A program made the position numbers and the translations under genes. Positions 36,201 to 46,690 of a stretch of DNA of 64,000 nucleotides are shown in pieces. The DNA comes from Apus apus. Lineage: Eukaryota > Chordata > Aves > Apodiformes > Apodidae. The stretch covers positions 94,075,152 through 94,139,151 of the forward strand of contig NC_067285.1 in assembly GCF_020740795.1 (NCBI RefSeq). The letters run 5' to 3'. The notes beneath the pieces were generated by a model that was not told where the DNA came from, did no database searches, and saw only the letters and a program-made list of their open reading frames with translations. Within the stretch, counting starts at the first letter, position 1. Each line of letters starts with the position of its first letter.

Positions 36201-36439
36201 ATACACATCTAGTATAAAATAAACATGAAAGCTTGATTGAAGTTACTCATTAAAACACTGCTGCTGCTGGAAGAGGTTGAAGGGTAGCTTATTCAAGTGT
36301 GATGTGGGAGATCTGGGGTCAGCTGGTGGATTGTATTCTCTCCATAGGCATGCAGATTAGACCTCTGCTTATGGAAGGAAGAATCTTGCTTGACAGGTTC
36401 ATTAGACTAGGCAATGTTAACTGAAAGCACAGTCAGAGA
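33231..36439. other. Unique AT-rich DNA just beyond the inferred end of the protocadherin transcript
   Basis: No gene recognised. It includes the TG/CA palindromic microsatellite (34534-34575) and a perfect 9-bp hairpin (35366-35389). Confidence 0.5.
34534..34575. repeat. TG...CA microsatellite with self-complementary arms
   Basis: TGTGTGTGTAT (34534-34544) is the exact reverse complement of ATACACACACA (34555-34565), with a 10-base centre, followed by more CA units. Confidence 0.9.
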
Positions 36440-36460
36440 AAAGAAATTTGCAATGTAAAG

Positions 36461-36466
36461 TTTATT
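36461..36466 (-). terminator. Candidate distal poly(A) signal (AATAAA) of the protocadherin 3' UTR
   Basis: The minus strand reads AAAATAAACTTTACATTGCA and then a pyrimidine/GT-rich stretch (TTTCTTTTCTCTGACTGTG), the usual arrangement of hexamer, cleavage site and downstream element. Use here would give a 3' UTR of about 4.9 kb. Confidence 0.45.
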
Positions 36467-37454
36467 TTAAAAAAAATAGAAATGTACCGGACAACCTGAA
36501 TTCACAAAAATCAAAGCCTAATCTGTAACTAAGTTAAAGACAGAAACAGTACTTTCTGTGGTGTGCAGTGGGAAATTGTACACAAAGATCTGCAAGGTCT
36601 CTGTAGCGACACTGTATTTTGTAGAAAACAAGAGGGAAGGGGGTGACTTGTAACCTTCGATCCCTCTCCCCACAAACATCTATTTCAAATATAACGACTG
36701 ATGTAAATCCCAACTTAAATGGCTGGTTTGGAACCAGCTTTTTTGAAACAAAGGAACAAAAAAAGCCGTATGTGATCCAGACAACTAAGGAATAAACTCT
36801 TTCTGCTTCTTAGATGTTTCATCCTGAGGAGAGTTTGTTCTTGATCTGTAGTTATGCTGGGATGGATAATTTAATTCACAGCTAGAAAGAACTGGGTATT
36901 TTTTCATATTTTGCTCTACAATGCTGCATTAATTGTGTTGCTCTTTTCAGCACAGACGCTTCACTGACTTTTTAGGATTTATTAATATTCTTAAACTTCT
37001 TAGGAAAAAAAACAAACTTGCTGATAATTAGAAAATTGCCATTCCACAATGAAAATACCCGAGCTTTTGCTTAAGGTTTGTTATTCCCCTTAATATGAGG
37101 GTTTTAAACACACCTTAGTTAGAAGCCCTTTTGAACAGTAATCGGAAACAATTGACAATTACAAATATTTTATTTCTGCCACAAAAATAGCTGTATGCTG
37201 TCCTGAGAGAGAACAACCTCTACTGAATTTAACTCTCTTGAAAGGTAAAACCTCAGCTACATCAGCAGCTGAAGATGTGGACAGTTGCAAAGGCAGTTTC
37301 ATCTGAGCCATGCAAAATATAGGCTAAATATGCAAACTAGTATGCGATTTAATCCAGTAAAAACGGAAGAGTCTGTCAGAGAAAGTACACTGGCAAATGA
37401 GCAACCAGTTGAACATGTTATATTTTAATTTGCAGAGACAAAAATGACAAGCAA

Positions 37455-37460
37455 TTTATT
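37455..37460 (-). terminator. Candidate proximal poly(A) signal (AATAAA) of the protocadherin 3' UTR
   Basis: On the minus strand the local sequence reads TATGTAAATAAATTGCTTG followed by CATTTTTGTCTCTG, a canonical hexamer with a T-rich downstream element. Use here would give a 3' UTR of about 3.9 kb. Other AATAAA hexamers occur by chance in such AT-rich DNA, so the downstream element is the main support. Confidence 0.45.
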
Positions 37461-39204
37461 TACATAAAACTGTACAAAAGCAAATTAAATTATGTAAATA
37501 TTTCATAAATAGAGGTGGACTAGCGTTTAATACATTTTGCCATGTTTAGCATAGTTGCGTGCATAGTGACTCATAATAAACAATGATAAATTGTTCTCTG
37601 CTTCACTATCAACATCCAAGTTGCAGAACAATAGTCAATGATTAATATTACAAACAGATCGTACCACACTGAATGCAAGTGCTTTAAAATTTAGGAAAAA
37701 GTTGCCTGAAAGCATACCCCAGGTAGCTGGTGAACGTTGTCTTCTTCCTTGTGTTTATGCGCTTCAGTCAGTAATGCAATTTAACTGATGGGCTTACATT
37801 TCTACTGCTATTTCATCTGCTTCATCCCTTAAGGGAACACTGTATTTATCATTAATGAAACAAAAGGAAAAATATTTCATTGTTCAAGTTGCTTACAAGT
37901 GTTTGGTGATGGCTGGATTTATGGTAATGTCTTTATCTATTTTATTTGTTTTCCTACTTGACAACTTCCTAGGGTAACCTTTCAGTCAATCATTTAAATT
38001 TCATTTAAGTTCTTCCCCCACATAAAAATAATGTTTAACTTTCTTTCCTGAAACTCAGGCAGCAGGCCAGTCAGAAACCATATTGAATAAACATAGTGGA
38101 TCTGAGATCCAGAATGAGCATTAGATTTTAGACCAAAGCTACTGAATTTTCTAATACATATAAAGTTATATATTAACTTATCAATCTATAAAGGTGTCCT
38201 AATGTAAATTACATGCAAAGCTCGTTTGAGTTTCTCATGGAAGGAAAAAAAAAGAATAATTTCTCTACTGTACAACCAAAATGTGATGGCAGCTAAAAGC
38301 AATTTAAAAAAATTCTCAGTTTTCCTGGCAACATGAACGGGTGACACCTTGCTAAGTAACTAGAATATAGACTGATCATAGTTTTCCAGGCAGCAGAATT
38401 AAAAAGAAAATTAAAACAACCCCAAACCCCACACAAATAGTGATAGAAAAAAATCCTCAAGACCTACTTAAACCACAGCCTTGTGTTAATAATACTTAAG
38501 ACTGGTCCATTAACTGAGTTTGGCAAAAGGCTTGCTTTTAAATATATTATTTATAATTTCTCAGAAAATAAACACAGGTAAATATACAGGTTCAAAAATG
38601 TTGGGAATAGCCCCTTATCCCTCAGTTTCCAAACCCAACTACCACTTTACCATAATAATAGGTATAAAAGGCACAGTTGCATATTTCGCATTCACCCTAA
38701 TTATTTTTTATATTTTTGTTTATTTTTATACAAAAGCACTCTATTTATGGAGTGGCACCAGTTTTAACCTATTTCAAATAAAGAGGAAAAATAAGAACAC
38801 AAAATATATTTGTGTGTCATGCCAGGTCAGAAGAGTAATCAGCATATTAATAGCGGCTAGTTCCACTAGAATTACTGTGAATACTTACAGTAGATAGAAT
38901 TTTGAAAAAATTCTTTCACACCCATTTTAGATCTAAGGAGATGCACACAAGTAAAGTATTTAATGCCTGTGTTATGTGGTGCAAAAATTGGTGAGTGACT
39001 GCTGATCCATTTAATCTGAAGGTGTTCCGTGACCTGTATTATTACCTTGTAAAAAACGGTCTAAGAATGTATGGAACCAAGCTATCTAATTTTGTGTGTG
39101 TAATATTAAAAAAAAACCTTATTGAAGGAAATTCTGTCAAACATTTGTTTTATGCAATTGTGTATTCTGTTGAAACGTGCAAGAAAAATGTGTATACATT
39201 GCAT

Positions 39205-39240
39205 AAGCATTTTTAGAAGCATTTTTAGAAGCATTTTTAA
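39205..39240. repeat. Three copies of a 12-bp unit within the 3' UTR
   Basis: AAGCATTTTTAG is repeated head to tail three times, the last ending AA instead of AG. Confidence 0.9.
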
Positions 39241-41363
39241 ACAGGTACTTACAGATTATACAAAGCAGTAACTGCTGTATGCAGTTTCATAACAAAGTAC
39301 AAGTTTGCATCTCTCCATATTATTTAAATAATCAAACATTAAAATGTTCAATCATTATTAATCTTTGATTTTAATATTTTCTTTCTAAAATGTGCCCATT
39401 TATCATAACTGCTATACACAAACTAATGTTACTTGAAGAAAGTAAACTTGAGAGAGAAGGAAATGGCCAATAATGGCACATCCCACTACATGGTGAAGTG
39501 AATTCAAAAGATAAATGTGATGAGCTGTACTGATTTACCAACCTCTACTTTAGGCTGTTTAACGTTATTTCTATGCAATTCTTCAAAGCATTAAACTACC
39601 CAAAGCTACACTGTGACTACTGTATACTAGAGAGCCAACTAGCCATGCCTTAATGCCAGCTTTAACAGCCAGGGACTGGAATGCTTTTCCCCTTCTTCTG
39701 CTGTCCTCACCATGTTGTTCGATTGTCGCTTCCACCTGAGTGTCTGAGCTCAGTCTGTCATTACTACTACAGCATCAGCTACAACACAACTGGTTGAAGT
39801 TCTGCATGTTTTGTTGCTTTTATTGCACAAAAACCTGTTTCATTTCCTCTTCCTTTCAAGAAGCTCTCACCATGAGAATTGTTACAGCCCAGAGTTCTTG
39901 CATATCATGGTAGCTTGGACTGCTTGTAACTCATCTTGACCTGCTAGCTGAGTATCATGCCACTGTTTATCAGACCATTTTCTACCTATCCCAACTGTTC
40001 TGTCTTGACATCAATTAGTATTGCACTTCTCTTGGTTTTAATGCACTTGTGTTTCAAGAAAATCTGCATTATATCTTTGACATAATTGAAGCAATTGGTA
40101 ACCTGCAACACTGGTGAACCAAAAGACTTAGCAATCATTCCTTGCACTCTGAAAGTAAGGGTTCGTGTTTGACTTGTAATATTCTCTTGTCACTATAACA
40201 TCCCATTGTCCACCTTTTTAATCCCACCAATCATTCTTAACAGAACATTAACACAACCTTCTATTACTATTATTAGTTTTTAATTTTGACTTTAAAAAAT
40301 CCCTGGACGTGGCATATGCAGCATATCATGTCATTACAAAAAAACTCCACATCAGTTCCTTTGGGCATTCAACTGAACTGCACTGGAAAAAAAACAACAA
40401 ACCTGTGTCATCTGGGCTTGTGAACTGTTCTGTGGTGCAAAATGTAACTGAAGGTGTGTTATGAGTACATGTGTGTATTTGTGAATATATTACTTTTCTA
40501 AGCCAAGCCCCAATACTTAGCAGTTCCCCTGATCCATTGTGTGATCTTTGGCCTTTTTGTTATTACCATTTTCCCAGCCAGATGTTAGTCTTGCCCAAAG
40601 TAATGATTTCAACAGTTATCATTACTGTCCTATGGTGTATGTGTTACTGTGTTTACGTTGAAGTAATCATTACAGAGAATGAGAGAGAAGGACAGAAATT
40701 GACACAGCAGGAACACGTTTGTTCTATGGATAAAACAGAACCAGAGTCCATGAATCACAGGAAATATGCCATGTTTTTGACTGCAGTTTCAGGCTGAATG
40801 TATTTCTGTTGCTTCCAGCCTCAGATGAGAGGTGACAATATTAAAGCTGTAGTCTTCACAAAGTGCCTGTTCATGATTATTCCTTTATATTTATCTCTAG
40901 ATCTGTATGGTTTCTGAAGGATTGTCCCTGGTGGGGATCAGCAATATTCAGATGATATGTTATGAATACATTTTCCCTGACCTGTTATCCTCAACAAGCC
41001 AGATGACAAACAAAATGAGTGGCTTAACCCATGCTTCTGCAGAAGGGAAACAACAGCATGTTGTGTTCTTTTTATTCAAGCTTGTCACTATGGGAGGAAT
41101 TTGCAACCATAGATTTAGGAAAATAAAAATCAGTGAGGGGGAATTAGACATGCAAGTAACAATGTTTTCTACATTGTACAGTATAGTCAGGCAGACAGTA
41201 TAATTAAATGCCTGCTATGGAGGCAGAAGTGGCAGGCAGATCTTTTGTCTCTTTGGTGGCCCCCTTTTTTCTTTCTTATGTTTTGTGAAAATTGTTTCTA
41301 TTTTAAGACTTTTGCCCCTTTTCTTTCTTACAATATGAAAGAACTTTGTTGCTGCTTTTTAAC

Positions 41364-41743
41364 CTACAGGTAAACTTCCCTTCTAGTTAGAGTATTGACA
41401 GGAGATGGCTTGTATTCCCCTGTCTGTGTAAGGGGGATATCTTCTGGATTGCCTTCTTCATTTTTACTGAAACTAGCTGCGCTGAAGGTCTCATAAGATG
41501 AGGTCAACTTTTTGTTAAGGAGGTTTCTGTTGCGATCACCCATGAGGGAGGCTTCTCCATTGGCCAGCTTTTCCTGACTGCCCCGTTCATCGACAGGCAT
41601 GAAAGTGGAGAGTTTCGGCTGACTCTTCTGCCTTCTTTCTGGAGAAGTGCGAACTGGCATCCAGCAGGAGTCCGAGTGGCCGTATTCATCACACTCTCGG
41701 GTACACTTCCCTGTCAGGGCTACATCTGGTAGAGGCCTTGAAT
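41364..41743 (-). CDS. PCDH9: Terminal coding exon of a delta-1 protocadherin, best match protocadherin-9
   Basis: The minus strand encodes 125 complete codons after a split first codon (the exon starts with AT, codon split after base 1), ending in a TAG stop at 41366-41364. Exon residues 13-29 read CTRECDEYGHSDSCWMP, the cytoplasmic motif (CM2) shared by delta protocadherins. A Ser/Lys/Asn-rich linker follows and the protein ends in RREVYL. Protocadherins of this group are single-pass, homophilic adhesion proteins of neurons; this exon supplies only the distal cytoplasmic tail, with no cadherin repeat or membrane segment, so those must lie upstream beyond this window. The start is set by a consensus acceptor (TTTTGCTTTCAG) just before it; the Met a few codons earlier is intronic. 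The frame is intact, which argues for a working gene. The family call is firm. The paralogue call (PCDH9 rather than PCDH11, PCDH7 or PCDH1) rests on recollection of the tail sequence. Confidence 0.85.
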
Positions 41744-41775
41744 CTGAAAGCAAAATAGAATTGCATTTACAAATG
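41744..41775 (-). promoter_or_regulatory. PCDH9: 3' splice acceptor and polypyrimidine tract of the last protocadherin intron
   Basis: Read on the minus strand, the intron ends in a T-rich stretch, TTCTATTTTGCTTTCAG, with the AG at 41745-41744 immediately before the coding exon. This fixes the exon boundary and shows that the exon is spliced, not a processed retrocopy. Confidence 0.8.
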
Positions 41776-43654
41776 AATAATAGTGCAACAACTTCCAGTG
41801 AAACTGAGAATCCTCAAATTCACTAAAGGTATTTTTAAAGATTTTGGTAAGAATGTTGCAGTAAATTCCTCAGTGATACATTTTTTATATGGAATGTGCC
41901 CATAGGAAACAGTACAGTTTATCCTCAACCTCAGGTATTGAAAAATAAAGAGTATTAAGCCACTTTCTGTGCTTGTAAATTAATCTCAAAAGCATTTGGC
42001 ATTAGGTATTGAGTGAATGTTCATGTCCAAGAGTCAGCTAAGCTCTTAATTTCATACTGCAAATTTCCTTGAACTTATTAAAAATACCTTTTTTGAATAT
42101 TTTTTTTTAAAGAATGCTTTGAATTTATGTGAAATGAACCTGAGGCCCTGGACTCTGCAAATACTTATGAACATACTTAAAGCCTTCAAAGTAAACAGCT
42201 TGGTTATTGACAATGAGATGCAATCTGCACATATTTAAACCTCTGATCGTATTTCTGAGGATTGGGCATTTGTTGCTAGTACACAACATTTTACAAGCAC
42301 ATTTCATTTCAGCATCTGCAGATTTAATCCTGACAGACTTGCAAAAGCTCTTGAAAGTCAGGTTTATGGTTCAACCTGTACCTGATTTTTTTCATGCATT
42401 GAAATACTAATTTAATTAGTAATTTGTTGAGGCATTGTAAAGAATATGCTGATAATTTATTATTAACAGTTGTCAACATATTTATAGAATGTACTGTTTA
42501 TATTCTGAATGCTGTATAACATTTCGTATTTCAATATGTCATTGGTTTAAATGAGGAAGACAGCACTGATGTTTAGATAACTGAGTAATTCTGTCGCTGG
42601 GATGTGTAAGGCTGAGAGGAGGGAACTGAGTTTGTTTTGGGGTTTTTTCCCCCAGTTGCACTTTTTAAGTCTTTTGCCTCAGCCATGATTCCCACATTTT
42701 TTCAAAGAATGCAAAACTATGGGCAGTTAGCAGCCTATCAATTTTCAGATAACTGCATTCTGGAGATGCAGACAGAAAATGGGGACTGTAATAGGAAAAT
42801 TCTCTATTTGACAGCAGTATCTAGCATTATCCTGGCACTCCCTAAAGGTAAGGAGCATAATTAACTGCTGAGCAGCACCTGATGTGCTTTGATTTTTAAA
42901 TAGAAAAATATTATTCATAGTTTTACAACAGGACAAATCCCTTTCCCTTTTAAATCTCAATACACTTTTCAAACAGCACCTTATTTACAGCAATGGCCAT
43001 TAAGCATACGCTTGCTCGTAGTATTTAAATTATTACTCTGGCAGAGTATTAGCAAATGCTTATCAAGACAGTATGTCTCACTCTTTATTTAAAACCTAGT
43101 AGCGTGTGTTTATTGAAAAGTGTTTTTTTGTTGTTATTGTTTGGTTTGTTGTTGTTTGGTTTTTTTTCCCTAGACCAAAACAGTTCATCTCTCTATATCT
43201 GGCTGTTTGGTTCTAGTGCAAACAAACCTTGAGCCGACATTACTTGGGCTCATAAAAATCCTTCCCTTTCTAGTGGTCCTCAAATCACTTACTTGAAAAT
43301 ACAACTTTTGGCATTGTAGTGTATCCCCTATTCATTTTGGGACAAATATTAGAATTCCTTATTGTAAAGCATGAGGACAATTCAACCTTATGGTGCTGTT
43401 TTATAAAGTAACAATCTCTAAGTCAGCATGTGGCTGATTTGCCCCATTGGGTTATGTGATAAACTTCAACTTCACACCCACAAAAGAGCTGCAAGAGACA
43501 CTGGCAGGATAATACTAGCCCAAATTGTACCCTTACTACAGGCTACTCCCAGGCCCATCAGCCCATCAAAGATCTATCTGTCCCGACCTAGAGGGGTAGA
43601 GGGGTGTAAAGTGGCAGATGAGAACACAAATCAAGGACTCTGAAGGAACAACCA
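41776..43654 (-). other. PCDH9: Intronic sequence next to the protocadherin exon
   Basis: Repeat-poor AT-rich DNA upstream (in transcript direction) of the acceptor. It contains a T/G-rich tract at 43120-43170. No other exon is recognised; the intron is inferred to extend to the end of the window. Confidence 0.6.
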
Positions 43655-44222
43655 CCTTATGTGGGCCCCTCCCAGAGCTATGCTAGCAGAGTCATCAGCT
43701 CCATTGACTGGGCACAAATCCCATCACGATGAGTGATTTGCAGCTGCTCTCCAGATCTAATGGGGATTGCTGGCTAGGTATGTAGGATGTATTGTGTGAT
43801 ATGGGGAAAAAGCAGATTTGGATAGAAAAGAATTTATTATATGATGTTTAAGGGAGGAATCAGAGGGAGGACAAGGGTGGATTTTAGCTGATTTGGCTAG
43901 AAACAAGAGTGGGGAAAACAAGGCCAGCTACATGGAAATAATATGCTGGCTAAAAAGTTTCTCTGGTTGTGCACTGTGCCTGATCAGTGCCATCTGTCCT
44001 ATCTTGTTATTAAATTCCTTTCTGACTCTTCCTGGGTATGGACTGTCTATTATATGTGCATATACATGTATACATATGTGTGTGTCCCTCTTACTAGTGG
44101 ATTTCCACCTTGTCCAGCCAGGGAGAGGGGCTTAATGAGGCCACTAGTCCTGTCTGTGTTCCTGTGAGTGCTCTTAGTATCTGTAACTCTCTGTATATAT
44201 AGAAGTACAGGAGCCAGTGATT
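43655..44222 (+). mobile_element. LTR-like interspersed repeat, copy 2, left part
   Basis: Starts near TGTGGGCCCCTCCCAGAGCTA and shares with copy 1 (6720-7583) the GATGTTTAAGGGAGGAATCAGAGGGAGGA segment, TCTGTCCTATC..ATTAAA, and AGGCCACTAGTCCTGTCTGTG. It breaks off at a CR1 and resumes at about 45464. Confidence 0.55.
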
Positions 44223-45463
44223 AGGTTAGGAAAGCTAAAGCCCTGATGGAATTATATCTGGCCAGAGACACCAAAGATAAGAAGAAAAGCTTCTACAGGT
44301 ATATCAGTGATAAAAGAAAGACTAGGGAAAATGTGGGCTCTCTCCAGAAGGAACCAGGAGACCTGGTCATGCAAGATATGGAGAAGGCTGAGGTACTCAG
44401 TGACTTTTTTGCCACAGTCTTCATCGGCAAGGGCTCTGGCCACACCACCCAGGTTCAAGAAGGCAAAGGCAGCAACTGCAAGAAGGAATATCCACCAACT
44501 GTAGGAGAGGAACAGGTTTCAGACCATCTTAGGGACCTGAAAGCGCACAAGTCCATGGGACCTAATGAGATCCCTCCATGGTTCCTGAGGGAACTGGCGG
44601 ATGAAGCTGCAAAGCCACTTTCCCTTGTATTTGAGAAATCATGGCAATCTGGTGAAGTTCCCACTGACTGGAAAATAGGAAAAAACCTGGACATGTACAG
44701 ACCAGTCAGTCTCACCGCTGTGCCCAGCAAGATCATGGAGCAGAGCCTCCTGCAGCCTCTGATAAGGCACATGGAAAATGTGAAGGTGGTTGGTGGCAGA
44801 TAGCATGGCTTCACCAAGGACTAATCATGACTGACAAATCTGTTGGCCTTTTACAATAGGGTCATATCAGTGGATAAGGGAAGAGTATCTGATGTCATCA
44901 ACCTGGACTTGCAAATCATTCAACAGTGGCTTGCCTGACATTGTGGTCTCTAAATTGAAGACATGGATTTGATGGATGGACCATCCAGTGGATAAGGAAT
45001 TGGCTGTATGGTCGCACTCAAAAAGCTGTGGTCAACGGCTCAAAGTCCAAATCAAAACCGGTGACAAGAGGTGTTCCTCAAGGATCGGTAATGGGACCTG
45101 TGTTGTTTAACATCTTTGTCACAGACATGGACAGTAGAATTGAGTGCACTTTCAGCAAGTTTGCTGACAACACCAAGTTGTGTAGCTTTGTCAACACGCT
45201 GGAGGGAAGGGATGCCATCCAGAGGGACCTAGATGGACAGGCTGGAGAGAAGGGCCCATGCAAACAACAGTAAGTCCAACAAAGCCAAGTGCAAGGTCCT
45301 GCACCTGGGTAGGGCAAACGCAAGCACAAATACAGGCTGGGCAGAGAATGGATTGAGAACAGCCCTTGAGGAAAAGATCTTGGGTGTGTTGCTTGATGAG
45401 AAGTTCAACACGAGACAGCAATGTATGCTTGCAGTCCAGAAAGCCAACTGTATTCTGAGTTTG
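44223..45463 (+). mobile_element. CR1 LINE internal ORF2 fragment embedded in the LTR-like repeat
   Basis: Encodes CR1 reverse-transcriptase segments: [36 protein letters not shown], a stop near 44801, then [20 protein letters not shown] and KFADNTKLC. The second catalytic aspartate of the FADD core is Asn at 45169-45171. The copy lacks both the 5' end and the usual CR1 3' tail, which is unusual because CR1 copies normally keep the 3' end. It is non-functional, with several stops and a gap between 44810 and 45000. Confidence 0.8.
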
Positions 45464-45630
45464 ATATATATTCTATATCAAATCATTCTATTACTCTATG
45501 ATGTTTGGTGCACTTGTGCTCTGTATGTGTGCCTACTGGGACAACATCTTAATCTTTGCTACTGACTGGACCTGGGGACATGGAGCAGAAGCAGCAGCCC
45601 CGCCTCCCTCAGGCTGTCGGACCTAGTGTG
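45464..45630 (+). mobile_element. LTR-like interspersed repeat, copy 2, right part
   Basis: CTGTATGTGTGCCTACTGGGAC..CTACTGACTGGACCTGGGGACATGGA..AGGCTGTCGGACC aligns with the right end of copy 1 (GTGTGCCTACTCAGG..TACTGGCTGGACCTGAGAACGTGGA..GGGCTATCAGA), so the two parts flank the CR1. Confidence 0.5.
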
Positions 45631-46690
45631 ATATATTTTCCTCTAAAACATCTTTCAATTAGCATTTGGCACGTATGCTTAATGTAGCCTTCTACTCCAT
45701 TGCTTTCTTGAATCAGTTCTAAGAGCTTGAATCAGGAGAGCATTTAACCACACATTTAACTTAACATGTTTTGAAACATATTGCTGCTCTTCTGTTTAAA
45801 AGCTGGACAGAACTTCAGCATTTGGTGACGGGGGAAGCGGTGCAGCAAAGGAAGGAACATTTTGTGTGTGTGTGTGTGTGAAATCAGAATGTGGTTAAAA
45901 ACATCCAGTGCTGTCAGGAATAAAATATTACCAGTACCTAAACCTGTCAGTTAAGGAAAACTTGGGTACTTTCTATATACTGCCGCAGGTAACAGAGACT
46001 TAAACTTCATTTTGAAAAAACTGCCACAGAGCTTTACCTACAAAGTAATTAACTGTATTTTTGCTAGTGCCCTGAATGGATTGATCCTCTTTTACAGAGT
46101 AGTGCCTTTATGCTCTTTTTTTAAATTATCTACCCCATGGAGTTGGGAACAACCTCTGAATTTAAAAAAAAAAAAAAAGTTACTCTTGTACTCCAGCATA
46201 ATTAATATCAAAACTTTGCTATCTCTAAGTGACATGCTTTTTTAAGTACTTTGCAATTTAGAAGTTAAACACTTCAGTAGTAACCACACTGCCAGCCGAG
46301 TAACCTAATGGAATAAGAGACAGCACAGAATTTGTCAGCACAGTTGGCAAATAATCAAGGAAGAGTACAACACATTTCTACCACAGTTACGTATCTGGAA
46401 ACTGAATCCAGTACTTAACATGCAAGTTATTAACAAAAAAATGTATCCCAATGCTAATTAGTGAGAAAGGTAACCTGGAGGGAGGAATGGTATTTCTTGT
46501 CACACAGAAATGTATAGAGTTGGGTTTAATTTTTAATGTTTACACACAGACTACTAAAGTCTAAGCTTTTATTTGCATAATATTATCCTCAGAGTTATAA
46601 TGGAAGATGTCATATAAGTTATTTCCAAACATCCTCTTATAGTGCCTCTACATCAGAACTAGGTATTGCTTTCTATAAAACTTTGTATTA
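45631..46690 (-). other. PCDH9: Intronic unique DNA
   Basis: No exon seen. It contains a (TG)n run at about 45863-45880 and a poly(A) run near 46165-46180. Confidence 0.55.

Larger units (their letters stand above)
36440..41363 (-). other. PCDH9: Probable 3' untranslated region of the protocadherin transcript
   Basis: Downstream of the stop codon, on the minus strand, nearly 5 kb contains no recognisable CR1 or LTR insertion, unlike most of the window. That fits a constrained untranslated exon. Two plausible poly(A) signals lie at 37455-37460 and 36461-36466, each followed in the transcript direction by T-rich sequence. A 12-bp unit repeated three times lies at 39205-39240. Open frames on either strand here (for example 38520-38897 and 40471-40797) have no recognisable family and are treated as chance. 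The extent is inferred from signals, not from transcript data. Confidence 0.5.

Noticed and set aside
38520..38897. 125-codon frame in the 3' UTR region
   Set aside because: Antisense to the transcript, AT-rich, with no recognisable domain.
41364..41743. Assignment to PCDH11, PCDH7 or PCDH1
   Set aside because: The tail agrees best with what I recall of PCDH9; paralogues share the CWMP motif but differ after it. Not proven without a search.
41364..41753. Independent 129-codon gene starting at the Met at 41753
   Set aside because: The Met and the next residues are encoded by the intron and splice acceptor; the exon starts at 41743.
44246..44803. 185-codon frame that could be taken for a gene
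   Set aside because: It is part of a CR1 reverse transcriptase, with a stop and missing segments downstream.
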